Assembly (NCBI GenBank): GCA_026874595.1
Contig: CM049306.1
Span: 99,749,642-99,813,641, forward strand
Direction: 5' to 3'
DNA length: 64,000 nucleotides
DNA from: Sipunculus nudus
Taxonomy: Eukaryota; Annelida; Sipuncula; Golfingiida; Sipunculidae
The notes beneath the pieces are model-generated. The model did not search any database, had not been told where the DNA came from, and saw nothing but the letters and a program-made list of their open reading frames with translations. The position numbers and the translations under genes were made by a program. The first letter of the stretch is position 1; each line of letters begins with the position of its first letter. Shown here one piece after another: positions 1 through 13,900 of the stretch.

Positions 1-1541
1 GTTACTGCCAGGAATCGTTTGCTTAATCTAATTCGATGATTGAAAGATAAAAAAAAAACTATTGATTATTAATAGATTATGGACCATCTACGTAACCATG
101 GAATCTGCAGTATGAAATATACCTAAATGGAATTCAATCATACTTTTACATCACGCTGAAAGGCCAAGGTAATGGCAATAGGATGCTGACATTTATATGC
201 CGCACAAAGTTACGTTATATAGCTGTTCGCTGTTTTGTGCCCCGTCTTTCTTATACCTGTGATAAAAAAATAGAATACTTTATCTGGATAATATGACAGT
301 GGCTGGCAGTCTTCTATTTAAACCTACAACCGGCCTGGATAGTACTGGATTCCCTTTGTCTGCTTGGCTCCTTGATTTAGGTCCCCCCCCCCCCGTTTCA
401 TGAACATGATCTGTATTGACTTGTGTGCCCTACGACTTCGCTGATTAGCTGGACAGTTAACAAAGGCATTGCAGCCTTGGGTATAGTAGAGGAGGATAGC
501 AGAAGGGGTTAACTGGCCGCACCAACTTCAGCCGTCGACGGCAACGCTCCGGATTGTTTTAATTTAGTTATTTTCATACATGCATTGCGCCAATCACTAC
601 CTGAACCTTGAACTATCCATGCGAGATAGAATGGCAAATGAAGACTGCATGCAATCTAACATAGTCACTGCGTTTGTTCCCTTAAAAAAATATAAAGGTA
701 TTATTTAGTTGAAATTTTAGAAAATGGCAGACTTTACTGAAATGAGGTACATGGCAGGGATTATTTCACAACTGAAACTAACACAATCTGTCACTTCAGA
801 CCTATAGTGTAAGAATATCCAGGACCTACAAAGTTTTAGCTTTGGGACCTAAAAATACATCATCAGTTCACTTCCGTTAGTCCCATTCTCAATTTTCCTT
901 CTTTTTTCTGATTGGCCGTGTCGTCTGAAGGATGAGTATTGGTCCAAATTATGAAAACCATGCGTGGCGAAACGTTTCAAGTAGACCACAAACTGAGCAT
1001 CTGACAGCAAGTAGCTTTAGCCCATAAGAATGAACTCCTCAATTGCTTTTTTTCAGTGACTGACGCATTGTGGAGTCCATAGATTGCACCTGTAGTTAAC
1101 TGTGATTATAACACTCCATACACAACTGTGAGATTTAACATATATCCATTGATTAATGTTCAGTACATCTATGTGTATTGTATATTTGACCACTAGAAAA
1201 CATTACTGTTCTGTTCTCAGCCCTATTTTGCACCAAGGTAGTTAATATATGAACAAAATAGTACACAGGCCTAAAGCCTTATACAGGACTGTCACTAAAT
1301 GCAGGAGGTCTACCGGGGTTGTTAATGCTTCAATTCTCTCTGGACAAATACTATCAGTTGTGGATGTTACAGGTGCTTCATGCTTTCCAGAATGGTTATT
1401 TTTTATTACAGACCTTTCGACATACAACATTATGTAAACATTGGTTTGCTAAAACCATAGGAAATATTTTTATTTCATTTTCTTTCTAAGAGTAACAGAT
1501 CGTATCGTGCTATAACCCCAGTAAGCCCTTTGGTGGGCCGG

Positions 1542-1574
1542 CGACGCAACAGAAACCTGAAACTTGTTGCGTCG
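1542..1574. repeat. 10-bp perfect inverted repeat in a CpG-rich patch
   Basis: CGACGCAACA at 1542-1551 is matched by its exact reverse complement at 1565-1574, giving a 10-bp stem with a 13-base loop. The surrounding 1535-1590 is unusually rich in CpG for this AT-rich window. It could be a transposon end or chance; no function is assigned. Confidence 0.5.
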
Positions 1575-2098
1575 ACGTCGGCGGCTACAAGTAGCTACTG
1601 CTCAACCCCGGAAAGGTTATCAAGGCACACATGTATACCGGTACTACTACATATACTATATATGCCTAGGGAAAATTAACTTCATTTGAAACGCCACCCA
1701 ATATTATGAACATTTCACAGTGGTAGTATCATAGATCATTAGTTTACACCAGTATAACCAGGAAACGGGTTTAAGCACGGAAAATGATTTCAGTATTTTT
1801 ACAGCTGCGCACACAAAGGGGTAGGCTTGGCGCAGCGAGTCAGCTGCTCTCGCCCCCTTGTGTCTGTGCAAGGAACAAGTGGCGGTCAACCACTCATCTC
1901 CTCTTCTCGTCATATCCTTTTCACATATGCTTTTATGTTACTATTAGTTTAGCAATCATGTTTATCGCATTTATGCTGTGAATTCAAATGACATGATTAG
2001 AAAAGTGTATTTTCAGAGGTATTACTTAAAACATCGGTAATAAGCACACTATTTTACAAGATGCTGTAATTAATTCTACAAAATCATAAAAAAAAACA

Positions 2099-2440
2099 TT
2101 AGGCCAAAAAAATAAAAGGTATGGTTCTAAGGCATAGCCCGCATCAATTTTAAACCCCCGCATCAAAAATTTTTTATTTTGATTTTTAATAGAAACTTAC
2201 CAATTATGAGCTGCAGCCGCTCGGACATTTCTTTCAAGAAGATAAAATCATACAATTTCCTTTGTTATGTAGTGCTTTTACTTGTTTAGCAAAATAAATC
2301 TGTTATTATCATGCTTTTCCCTTATCATTTGACATTTTTATCGATACATACCAAAAATAAAATATAAAAAACCCGCTCGCCCGCATTTATTTCTGAAAAA
2401 AGTGCCTGAGAACCATACCATTTTTTTTATTTTGGCCTTA
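2099..2440. mobile_element. MITE-like element with ~36-bp terminal inverted repeats
   Basis: The left end (2099-2134, ttaggccaaaa... then ggtatggttct) is matched in reverse complement by the right end (2402-2440, agaaccatacc... then ttttggcctta). The inverted similarity is interrupted by small differences. The interior is about 270 bp, AT-rich and non-coding, with CCCGCAT motifs near both ends. This is the layout of a miniature inverted-repeat transposable element. The target-site duplication is not clear, so the superfamily is not assigned. Confidence 0.7.
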
Positions 2441-3114
2441 TATATAACTCTGTTTTCTGTATTTAGTAATATATTTGTTCAATATTTTCATGATTATGTG
2501 AATCTTCCATAAGTTATGACTTGAACAAATGTTCAAAGTCACTGGACGAGAAGCTCGACTGACATTGATAAATAATCCCTTAATTTTTTTCTCAGCAGAC
2601 AGCCATGTTCTAGCACCTGATAAACCCAATCTTGGTAAGGTAAATGCATGCTATATTTTCTTGTGAATTTAGAATGAACTCTTTAACTAATATAAGAGCG
2701 TCAGTACGATGCAGAATCTTATACACATGATTCAATTTCAGTTTTCTAAATCCTACATTTAGCCATTTATTCCTCTTTATTCTCTTGAGGGCTGATAAAT
2801 GTCGTACTGTTACTGTTATTAAAACCTATACCATATTTTCTCAAATTTTCCGCTTTTTTCAATTTTTTTTTGTCAGGGAAGAATGCCAGTTACTGCATGA
2901 GTAATAAAAGGTCTCCAGTTTTCGTAAAGTATCTGCGCAAAAAAAAAAATAATACATAATAAAAAAATTGCTGGATTTCTGTCTGGTCCTAATTGTACCA
3001 TTCTTTAGAAGCCTTGATGCCGGAATATTAACATGTTACAGTTCAGTGGGATTATACATCCCAAAGTAAGACGGAAAGATAAAAAAAAAAAAAAACTCTG
3101 TATGTACTGTATGA

Positions 3115-3116
<2 letters not shown>

Positions 3117-3182
<66 letters not shown>
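3117..3182. repeat. (AT)n microsatellite
   Basis: An uninterrupted AT dinucleotide run of more than 60 bases. The apparent tyrosine-isoleucine open frames on both strands here are artefacts of it. Confidence 0.97.
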
Positions 3183-3184
<2 letters not shown>

Positions 3185-3406
3185 AGGGTATTTAGGGGGC
3201 GCCCCTCCCAGCAGGATGTGCCGTCTTTTCTGAGGTAAAGTATAAAATTAAAAAAAAGCACTTGAACAGAAAGAACGTGCCTAAATTTGCGTCTTGTACT
3301 GTTTCCTTCCCTGCTTCTGCAGGCGATAGTTAAGTCTACTGGCATTCCTATTCGTCTGGCAAGAGTTGTTGCGTCTGCCCCACTTTTATCCCTATTCCCA
3401 ACCCGC

Positions 3407-3448
3407 CTATTTTAGAAAAGCTATTTTAGTAAAGCTATTTTAGAAAGG
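3407..3448. repeat. 14-bp tandem repeat, three copies
   Basis: Three consecutive near-identical 14-mers of the form ctattttagaaaag at 3407, 3421 and 3435, about 235-275 bp upstream of the ERGIC1 start codon. Confidence 0.9.
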
Positions 3449-3682
3449 CCTCTAGAAAGTCAAGCGGGCTGGCCGTTTCCGACGCGCCATCTGGTGTTGG
3501 TTTTGCGTTCGGGGATTTCCGACCGATTCCGAGCCCAGTGATGCTTGACGGTAGTGTTTATTATTGGATGTAAACAAAACCAATCGGCGGCCAGCACGTG
3601 GGTAGTCGTGCCCCGCCCTCCGTCACAGACAGCAGCTGTCGTTTGGCCGAGTAGTTTCCCGGGCAGCAGTGTTGCAGTTACC
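3449..3682 (+). promoter_or_regulatory. Likely promoter and 5' UTR of ERGIC1
   Basis: This stretch just before the ERGIC1 ATG is richer in G, C and CpG than its surroundings (gacgcgcc, gcgttcgggg, gaccgattccgag). That is typical of broad, TATA-less animal housekeeping promoters. No TATA box is obvious. The transcription start cannot be placed from sequence alone. Confidence 0.5.
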
Positions 3683-3702
3683 ATGCAGTTTGACATTAGA
3701 AG
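3683..3702 (+). CDS. ERGIC1: ERGIC1 coding exon 1
   Basis: Start codon and six codons (MQFDIR) plus two bases; donor gttcgt. The split codon joins exon 2 as Arg-7, giving MQFDIRRLDIYRK, which matches the family N-terminus. The ATG follows 'ttacc', an acceptable Kozak context. Confidence 0.93.
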
Positions 3703-6700
3703 GTTCGTATTTATATCAAAAATGGCTTTTTTACCAGATATGATCCAAAGCAAAATAACAATTAAAAGTTTTAAGGGTACAGAGGCCAGCCGACGTGGCA
3801 GCCTGCAGTGACCGTGTGGGCGATAAAAGGGCTACCTGCACATTCCCGCTTGAACATTATGTTTGAATCGGACGCATGGAAATAAGCACTCTTTATATTC
3901 ATATTTATCATGTGATCAGGACAGATTTGGTATTTGGCTAACTCATTTCTGTCCGTTATAGAAATGAACACCTTAGGCTTCAATGCAAGGGAAAGGTGGG
4001 AGGGGCTGACCACGGATTAGCTGGGTTACCAGATTCCTCCCCCCCCCCCCCCCCACCCCCAGTACATTTACCTTACCTTATTGCCCTTTTCCTCTTCACT
4101 ACTGATCCAGTTCTGGACTTAAATACCATACTTGATTTAAAATGGAAATGGATATTGTTTAATACTTTAGTCAACGCAACAGCTTGGACATAACTGATTT
4201 AGGCTTTAAATCATGACAAAAGTCTATAATACGTCCCAGTACCCGTGTCTGCATGTTTTTTTGAGATAATTATTTTAAGAATATTCTTTAAGAATGCCCT
4301 TTGGCCTGAAGCAGATGAACAGATATTCTGCCGATTTTGTGTCAAGTAGTTATATATAATGAAAAATGTATTTACTTTGCGACTCTTTTGTGTTATTTTA
4401 CTTATTTATGCTGAAATACGGTTAATGGCATCTTCCCGGCACTGCTCGACAGTACATTCCTCGATGGTACACTTGTCTATGGCTGCATGTGGTGTTTGTT
4501 AGAAAACAGTGAGGTTATAAAGACCTCACAGTGATCCGTCGAGAGTCACCATCAGTTGACTGACGTCATAAATTTGACTGGCTTGTTTATAATCAGTTCC
4601 CAGGAAAGGAATAAGTCGTAAATGCTGTAGCTTGTTTTGTCATATTTTGAATTATTTGTCTCATATAAAATCAAAGCAAGGTAAGGAATTACTTTTTACA
4701 CTGCTTCACTTGTAGTTGTATAAAAAATTATCCCGGAAAAACATGCGGATAGGGTAATGGGACTGACTATACCTGGTATATTTAGTTTACAAATTCCTCT
4801 TGGCAGTATTAAATCAGATTTAAGTCAAAATAGAAGGTAAATTACTGCTTAATGAGTAGTTGTTTGAATTGGTTTTAAAATCATATTCAGTTATTGAAAG
4901 AAAAAATATGCCTGGTAAGCAATTATTAATCAATTATTTATATTACCATGATATTCATTATTCAGGGGTTGATACAGGAATTGAGAGTAGGGGAAGCTCA
5001 CTTTGCAGGTGAGCTGAGGCATGAAGGGGGGGGGGGTGTGGGGGGGGGGTGGTGAGGTAATGGCCAGGTGGAAATTTAAAAAAAAAAAAACGGGGCAATC
5101 TGGGGTAGCTTAAATGTATTATAAAGCAAGACATACATTGTAGCTGTTCTATACACTTGGTGAACTTTGAGTTTTTTCCCTGATTTTTGTTGATTAGGTT
5201 GAAAAAAAAGGGGGGGGGGGACTCACCCCCGCCCCCCCTTCCTTAATCCGCCCTTGTAATTATACTTTATATATTGAACAAGTAAATTAAGGGTTAATTG
5301 TACACCACTCTGAAAGTCAAGGTAATGGCCAGAAAGTTGTGAAGTGTGACCAATCAGTACTAAACCAGTTCATACATTTAGACAAAGGAACAGAAATGCA
5401 GAGTAGAAATACACTTGTGTTAGGAACCAGACATTTCAGTCAGTTTGTTCAAATGTCGAGATTCACATACTGATAATAAGATTTATCAGAAGAGAATATA
5501 CCAGGCATGTAATTATATTCTCTATTTATCAGTAACCCATAGATATATAAGGTACATGTCCTCTATGATAAATCTATCCTAACATCTCATCAGGTTTTAT
5601 TGGAATCAGGTAAGAGATTTCTTATGACTGCAGTGGTATCTTTACCCTATTTAAAATGTGGTGTAGAATCCCAGTTAGCTCAGATGGTGCACAGTGTTCA
5701 TCCACAATGTCTTGGCTAATAATCACATACTTTTTCTCTAGATTGGACATATACAGGAAAATCCCCAAGGATTTAACCCAGCCGACCTTCACCGGAGCAT
5801 TCATCTCGGTCCTCAGCTGTTTGTTCATTGGCTTCCTCTTCATATCAGAGCTTTGGTCTTTCATCACACCAGAAGTGTAAGTAATCACAACCATCTACTT
5901 CTGACTTGTTAACATTTTGTCCTCCCCAGTCAACATCCTGTGGACATTTTATGAATAGATATCTTGTTCAAGTGAATTCAATTTTGTTCCTGGACATCAG
6001 CTACCAGTACCAGTCCTTAAGGGAATCCAGGATTATGATTTTTGGCCAGTTTTGTGTGTGTGCAAGATATTTGAAGAATGATTTCATGGATGTTAATGAA
6101 ATGTGACATATCAGTCTACAGTGATAACATCTTAATGTTCTCAAAGTAATTAAGTTTAATTAGTGTAATGTGTTCTCAGCAAAGCAAGGCTGTTGCTTTC
6201 ACTCAACCCTTTTTTTAACAGGCACCTATCTGTTGTGTATATTTAAAACAATCCCCTTGAATTCATACTCAGAACTTTACAACTTCAATATTACAATAAT
6301 TTACAGGCAGTTGGTCCCCTTATTTATGTACTCAGAGGTCTTGGACTTTTTATGCCCCTGCCACAAAGTGGCCGGGGCATATAGTTTTACCCATGTCCGT
6401 CATTCCGTCCTTCCGTCATTCCGAAATGAAACAGTTGTACGGGCTTTTTTCGCAATGCCTGCAGATATTGGCCTAATTTTCGGTGTGTTGGCAGATAATT
6501 ACCAGTTACAGATCGAGTTTGTGTTTCGTCCCGGTTGACCTACTTTTGACTGCTTTACGGCTCCTAAACTTAGAAAATTTCATGAAAAGTAGAAATTTTC
6601 ATGACAAATACACATGTACGCGTTTCGTCCAAGTTGACCTACTTTTGCCCATTTGACGGTGCTCTAACATAGAAAATTTCATAAAAAAGTGCACATGTAC

Positions 6701-7880
6701 GGACTTTTTTTCGCAGTGCCTGCAGATATTGGCCTGATTTTTTGGTGTGTGGGCAGATAATGACCAGTTACAGATCGAGTTCTTGTTTTGTCCCAGTTGA
6801 ACTACTTTTGCCCATTTGACGGTGCTCTAACATAGAAAATTTCATAAAAAAGTGCACATGTACGGACTTTTTTTGCAGTGCCAGATTGAGTTCGCGTTTC
6901 GTCCAAGTTGACCTTATTTTGACCGTTTTACGGCTCCTAATCTTAGAAAATTTCATGAAAAATAGAAATTTTCATGACAAATACACATGTACGGACTTTT
7001 TTTCGCAATGCCTGCAAATATTTGCCTGATTTTTTGTGTGTGGGCAGATAATGACCAGTTACAGATCGAGTTCGCCTTTTGTCCCGGTTGACCTACTTTT
7101 GAACCTTTTACGCCCCCTTAACTTAGAAAATTTCATGAAAAATAGAAATTTTCATGACAAATACACATGTACGGACTTTTTTTCACAATGCCTGCAGATA
7201 TTAGCCTGATTTTTTGTGTGTGGGCAGATAATGACCAGTTACAGATCGAGTTTGTGTTTCGTCCCGGTTGACCTACTTTAGAACCTTTTACGCCTCCTTA
7301 ACTTAGAAAATTTCATGAAAAATAGAAATTTTCATGACAAATACACATGTACGGACTTTTTTCGCAATGCCTGCAGATATTTGCCTGATTTTTGGTGTGT
7401 GGGCAGATAATGACCAGTTACAAATCGAGTTTGTGTTTCGTCCCAGTTGACCTACTTTTGACCGTTTTACGGATCCTGAACATAGAAAATTTCATAAAAA
7501 AGTGCACATGTACAGACTTTTTTTCCTCAATACCTGCAGATACCACCCTGATTTTTTATGTGTGGGCAGATAATGACAGTTAGAGATCGAGTTCGTGTTT
7601 CGTCTAAGTTGACCTACTTTTGATTGTTTTACGGCTCCTAAACATAGAAAATTTCATGAAAGACAGAAATTTTTATGGAAAATGCCATGTATGGATTTCT
7701 TTTCACAATGCCTGCAGATAATGGCCTGATTTTTGGTGTGTTGTTTGATAATCACCCGTTACAGATTGAGTTTGCATTTTGCCCTTGTTGACCTACTTTT
7801 GACCATACGACACCTCCTGATCTTAAAAAAAAACTTTCAAAATTTAACAAATGATTCTAATTTGCCCCATCTTTAATTAA

Positions 7881-7930
<50 letters not shown>

Positions 7931-10900
7931 TACACATATATACATGTATACACATATGTATGTGTGTATATATATGTATATAAATGTATACACACACACA
8001 TAGACATAAGATATTTGAAAAGGTCCCTTTAACAAAACTAGAATACATGTATATTTCAAGCTACTGTTGTGAATATAACTCACTGCACATAACTGTGTAC
8101 TTGTGGTATAACTTTGTACATGTATTGGTGAACTGAGAACACTTAAGTACAGTACACATGTGGATTTGGTCATTGGTAACATATTGTATGGTATTGATTG
8201 TGTATAACTGTTCCTGCACAGTAACAGCCCACCATATGCCACTGTGTAAATGGTTTATTGATGATTACCTCTAAATAGGTGTTATGTTTGTGCTGCCATA
8301 GTATAGACACTGTAGAGGTGCATAAGTTTACTGTTGATGAATAGAACACTTCATAGTTTAAATTGAATTAAAAAGCATCATATTATGGGCCCCTATCCAT
8401 GACAGGCACTTTTGGAAGACAGGAGAATAAGAATTCTATTTTTGTACATTTGCCCCCTCATGGAGTCATCTTTTCTCGTTGGGATTAGGTTGTAATTTCA
8501 TGATTCTGTCATCAGCGAAATTGGCTGAACTCTGAAGAATTCATTGTTTATAATCGATGATTGGCCTATCATATACTACCATATACCCTTGCATCCTTCA
8601 ATAGTACTGGGTCAGCCCATGTTCCTAAATCTATGTTTTGTTTACTATTATAGAACAATAACAGACAGTGGTGTTCAGTATAAAAGTAACAAGATTTGGT
8701 TATATTTGAGACCCAAAATGAACACACCTGAGCCCTTATTTGTGGAGGTTGGTCACAGAGGATCAACACAAAGAATACATTTATTAAGACATTAACAATA
8801 ACTATTAAGTTGTGAACTTCTGAAGTTGGAAAATGGATTCTGAAAAAATCAAATTTAACTCATACATAAATATTGTTAATTGAGTCCTTTATTCAAAACC
8901 ATCCATGTGCATTGTGGGGATTAATTTCTTTTTTTTTCCAATCCCTAAGCAGCTAGCAGACTCGTGCTCTTGTGAGTGCAATTTAGCAAAGAATTGGGGG
9001 GGGGGGGGGGGGGAAGGTGCTAGGGAACATTGCTACCAGTGCACATAGATATGCTCCCATCTTGACCCATCTGACCGGTAGGGTCAGTGGGGCATATTCA
9101 CAGAGTGTGACAAGACAAACCATTCCAAGTGATCCTTTTCATGTAATGATCATTCAAGTAATATGTTAAATATATCCTCAGATTGACTGCTCCGTTTGTT
9201 GTCACAGCTGTGGATGTAACAGTATAAACCAATAAAGCTTTTGTTCTTTGCTGTATATTACTGTTACTGTTTCTATTAGATTTATAGTAAATTGTTAAGA
9301 TGTTCAGTAGATGGAAGGTGAAAAAAAAGCAGCACAATAAGACAGTGGGTTGTGATACTGATATACTTGTGATAACTACATCCACTGAGCACAGTGTGTA
9401 TTAGTTTACATTGTATGATTTTATTCTTTTCTGAGTACTCTTCATGATTTTATTCTAGTAATTCACTTACACTGAACCCCATACCTAAACTGCTTCTTTA
9501 ATCACTGTATACCAGTATATTGTAATTTGCATTTTTGTTACAGATATAAATTGGTGGTTCAAAAACATATTAGACTCATTGTGATTGTGTGTTTCAGTGT
9601 GAGTGAACTATTCGTGGATGACCCAGTTCGTCACAATGAGAGAATTCCTGTAAAGATTGATATTTCCCTGCCAAACATGAATTGTAAATGTAAGTCAATC
9701 ATAAAACAACAATATGTAGTTTTCGTAGTTGGTTTATTTGGTTTGATAGCTTATCTATAATATTGTATCTTTTTATTTTGGTTATATACATTTATTAAAC
9801 CATTTTCATTCAACTCATTTAAAATAATTCATGTGTGATGCCTATTGATATCTTGATGCAGTCATTGTATGTATTTTATGGTTTTATTTAAGCTTTTACA
9901 TGGTTTAATTATGTATTTCCCACTTAGTTTAGATGATGGCTGAACAGTATATATTTTCATTTATTGTGAATCTTAAGAATTATCCATAAATCAATAATCA
10001 AATCAGGCATGCCTTAATTGATTAATTACAATCATTACTTTACTTTCTTTTTTACTACTACCCTTTCCACTCTCTAGTTATGGAAGGACAGATAAACAAT
10101 GTACTTAATGTAGTTAACAGTGTTATATGAAAAATGAATTCTCCTTGAATATGTGTAAAGAATTATAACTAAAATTTTGTAGCAAGTATACATCAGGCCG
10201 AAAGGTTAAAGTAAGGGCCAGGTTGTTGGCACTTGTTGGCTGCACAAAGTTCAGATTTAATTCTGTTTGCTACTTTGTGGCCTGTCTGTCTTTTATGTCT
10301 TATAGGATGATAATATTTTTCTTGGATAACATGATTTCTTAACATGTTCATACAATCCATTTGTGATCAGGTATACAAAAATGCAACCAATGTAGTCAGT
10401 TATAAAACAAAACGACCAGTCATTAGTATAATCAGTTAGTTTTCATACCACTAATACATAGCTTGTGTCCTGATGCCTCATTACCTTTTATAAATTATTT
10501 TCTACCCTCAGACATAGGGCTCGACATTCAAGATGACCTTGGGAGGCACGAGGTTGGGTTCGTAGAGGACACTGACAAGCAGCCAATAGAAGACGATAGA
10601 GGCTGTCGATTTAAAGCCAGCTTTCAGGTCAACAAGGTATGTGTTAGTTCATCTCTATACTACTTAAACTGTTGTGTTGGTTAGTCCCCTCAAACCATCA
10701 TGAACAGACAATGACACTGGGGCAGTTTTGGTAACAGTGTAAATCACATTACATAATATGTGCCAATTTTGGCAGTTCACTTCAACAGAATTATATTAGG
10801 GACAGGGTCATGAATATTTTATTAAAGGAAAGGCATGAATAGTTTATCACAGGCATAAATATTTTATCTCTCTCTGCATCAGTGCTCTTTTTTTTTGGGG

Positions 10901-13900
10901 GGGGGGGGGGGCCTTCCAGTGAAGCGAAACATCTAGTTCTTCACAAACATCTGCATGCACCAGAGTCTGTCCTCAGGGCACATGTTGTAACCATTAGGGC
11001 CAGTAACTTATATCTTGCTGATGATCAAATATTATAATCACAGGAGTCTGTCAAAAGGGCACATTTTGTAACCTTTAGGGCCAGGAACTTGTAACTTGCT
11101 GATGGTAAAAATTATAATATATTCATCTTACAAGCAGGGAGACAACTGTTGTCCCTTGATTTTTAATATAGTATATACCTGTCTCAGAAGCAAAGACAAC
11201 ATATTGACAGTTTATGTTAATTCAACTCTCCAGAAAAACACAACATGTAATATAAAACTGAAAACATATGCCTAATTGAGAGATACCTGTAAATTCAGGC
11301 ACTCAGGATGGCAGATATGACTGTACATGTGCATTAAAATTGTTCTTGTTATATTTTATTACATTTTTCAAAATCAGTTCTTGAATAAATAAATGACTGA
11401 TCTTGTGAAAAAAAACTCAGTTTGAGTGAATATGAACAAATAATAGTTATAAATTACTGCCACTGTGTCCTTCATCTGGAGTTGAACGTCAGATGCAACA
11501 CAGACCTTGGACTGGAGTCATTATTGATTATACAATACACACAGTGGTACAGCAGTATCACTAAGCACATTGGTTATCTCATTTATGGCCATTGATATTT
11601 CTGGCAGTGTTAACACTGGTGCACACATATATGAACATGCATGTTTTATTAACTGTTGGTATTCTTGAATTGTGTGAGGTTTTATATGTATATGACTCAT
11701 GTTTTTTATGGCCAGAAAAGTACATGATGAATGAGATAGCTTACTAATAAATGTGAAGAGATAAAATTATGATCACTGGGCTCGACATTAACTTTTGAAA
11801 GTTCTTGCCCAGGCAGGCAAGTAATATGTAGCTTTTACTTGCCCTACAAAACTCATTGGTCGCAGCCATGAACACAATTTGTGTTATACAGGATTGTATC
11901 ATAATGCAGGTTTCATTGCATTTTTAACTCAGCTGACTATAAGTCATCTGAGCTATAGTTGTGGTCCATTGTCTGATGTCCGTCCGTCTGTCCATCCGTA
12001 GATTTGGCACGTTTTGAAACCGTAAGACCTAGGAATCCAAAACTCGGCATAATGTTAGATGTCCCCAAGATCTCCTAACAAGCCGAAAAACTGGGTCTTT
12101 GCGACTTTGAGAAATTAAGGAAAAACCTCAATTTTGTTATTAAAAACCTATTTTCACACTTCTGGACTGCCTTATATCAAAACCACTCATCTGTTTTTCC
12201 TCATATTTACCATAAATATTCCTCTATATAGTTCCTATGTACATGCCAGAAATTAGGTCTGTATTATATAATTTATAAAAGTTATGGGCCAAACGTATTG
12301 CACTTTGTAGAAAATCAGGAAAATATTTGGTAACTTAACACAAAAAAATGTTAAAGCTAGGGACTTTTTAAGGAATATAACTTTAATTAATCAAAATTTA
12401 ATTGTATACCCAAAATTAGATCAAAATCTTTTAAATTTTTTAAAATATTAGCAAAAAATATAAAATTGGTACCTTAAATTTTGCCCAAATTTGACCATGG
12501 CATGTTTGTTTCTCGTAAGTATATTTAATTTATTTTTCATAGCTGGGATACATGTGGATTTAATCTGTTGAATTCTTAAAATTTGAAAGTAAAAGCTTAA
12601 AAATTATTCTAATTATTGAAGTTTTTCAGATGCTCTAATGTATTTGCATTTTGTATTTGTTATTGTATCCGCCAAAACAGTGTTTTGCGGATACTATGTT
12701 TTCAGCTGCACGCCGCGGCCGCGGCCGCCGCGTAGGTGTCTGGAGAACTCCTATGTAACCGCTGGGCGGAATTTTACGAAACCCAGGATTATGTTCGGGT
12801 CACATGTGAACTGCTGCGCCCCGATTTTGTTTTGACCTCTGTCCGTTTGTGCGTCTGTTTCCACACATAAACCCACATATCTCGGGAACCGTTTGACGGA
12901 TCAGGAAAATTTTTTTGCACAAATGTAGCCCTTGGAGAGCTTTATAACATACACAAAAAATGGTGGCGCCACCTGCAACCATGTTTGCACAGTGTCCATC
13001 TGTTCGTCTGCCTTGGGTTAAAATCACTCATATCTCTGCAGTGACTTGACTAATTCACCTGAAATTCGGCATGCGTATACATCCTGGATAGCTTTTCTGA
13101 TTTTATGACAGGTGGCGCCACCTACATTCACGTTTATGCTGCAGACATCCAAGCTCATATCTCGGGAACCGTTTGACCGATCAGGAAAATTTTTTTGCAC
13201 AAATGTAGCCCTTGGAGAGCTTTATAACATACACAAAAAGTGGTGGCGCCACCTGCAACCATGTTTGCACAGTGTCCATCTGTTAGTCTGCCTTGGGTTA
13301 AAATCACTCATATCTCTGCAGTGACTTGACTAATTCACCTGAAATTCGGCATGCGTATACATCCTGGATAGCTTTTCTGATTTTATGACAGGTGGTGCCA
13401 CCTACATTCACGTTTACGCTGCAGACATCCAAGCTCATATCTTGGGAACCGTTTGACCGATCAGGAAATTTTTTTGCACAAATGTAGCCCTTGGAGAGCT
13501 TTATAACATACACAAAAAATGGTGGCGCCACCTGCAACCATGTTTGCACAGTGTCCATCTGTTTGTCTGCCTTGGGTTAAAATCACTCATATCTCTGCAG
13601 TGACTTGACTAATTCACCTGAAACTCGGCATGCGTATACATCCTGGATAGCTTTTCTGATTTTATGACAGGTGGCGCCACCTACATTCACGTTGACGCTG
13701 CAGACATCCAAGCTCATATCTTGGGAACCGTTTGACCGATTGGGCCAAAATTTTGCATGTGTATAGATCTCACATACCTCTTTATCATACGCAAAACTGG
13801 TGGCGCCACCTGCAGCCAATTTTTGCACAGCTCCTGTCTTTTTGTCTGCCATGGGATAAAATCACTCATATCTCGGCAGTGGTTTGACATATCTGGCTAA

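Larger units (their letters stand above)
1..3406. other. Upstream intergenic DNA, no gene recognised
   Basis: I see no coding exon here. The open frames are short and do not resemble known proteins. The stretch holds a poly-C run near 380-394, a small CpG-rich patch with an inverted repeat near 1542-1574, a MITE-like element at 2099-2440 and an AT microsatellite near 3117-3182. The 5' end of an upstream gene beyond the window cannot be excluded. Confidence 0.6.
5877..9597 (+). other. ERGIC1 intron 2, mostly repeats
   Basis: About 3.7 kb. It holds the 180-bp array element at 6351-7860, an AT/CA microsatellite near 7883-7998 and a poly-G run near 8997-9013. No other coding sequence was recognised. 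Confidence 0.8.

Noticed and set aside
3033-3345. Open frames rich in Ile-Tyr on both strands
   Set aside because: They are translations of the (AT)n microsatellite and have no start or splice context.
6170-6538. 122-codon open frame
   Set aside because: It runs into the family D hairpin and array, has no similarity I recognise, and lies in an ERGIC1 intron.
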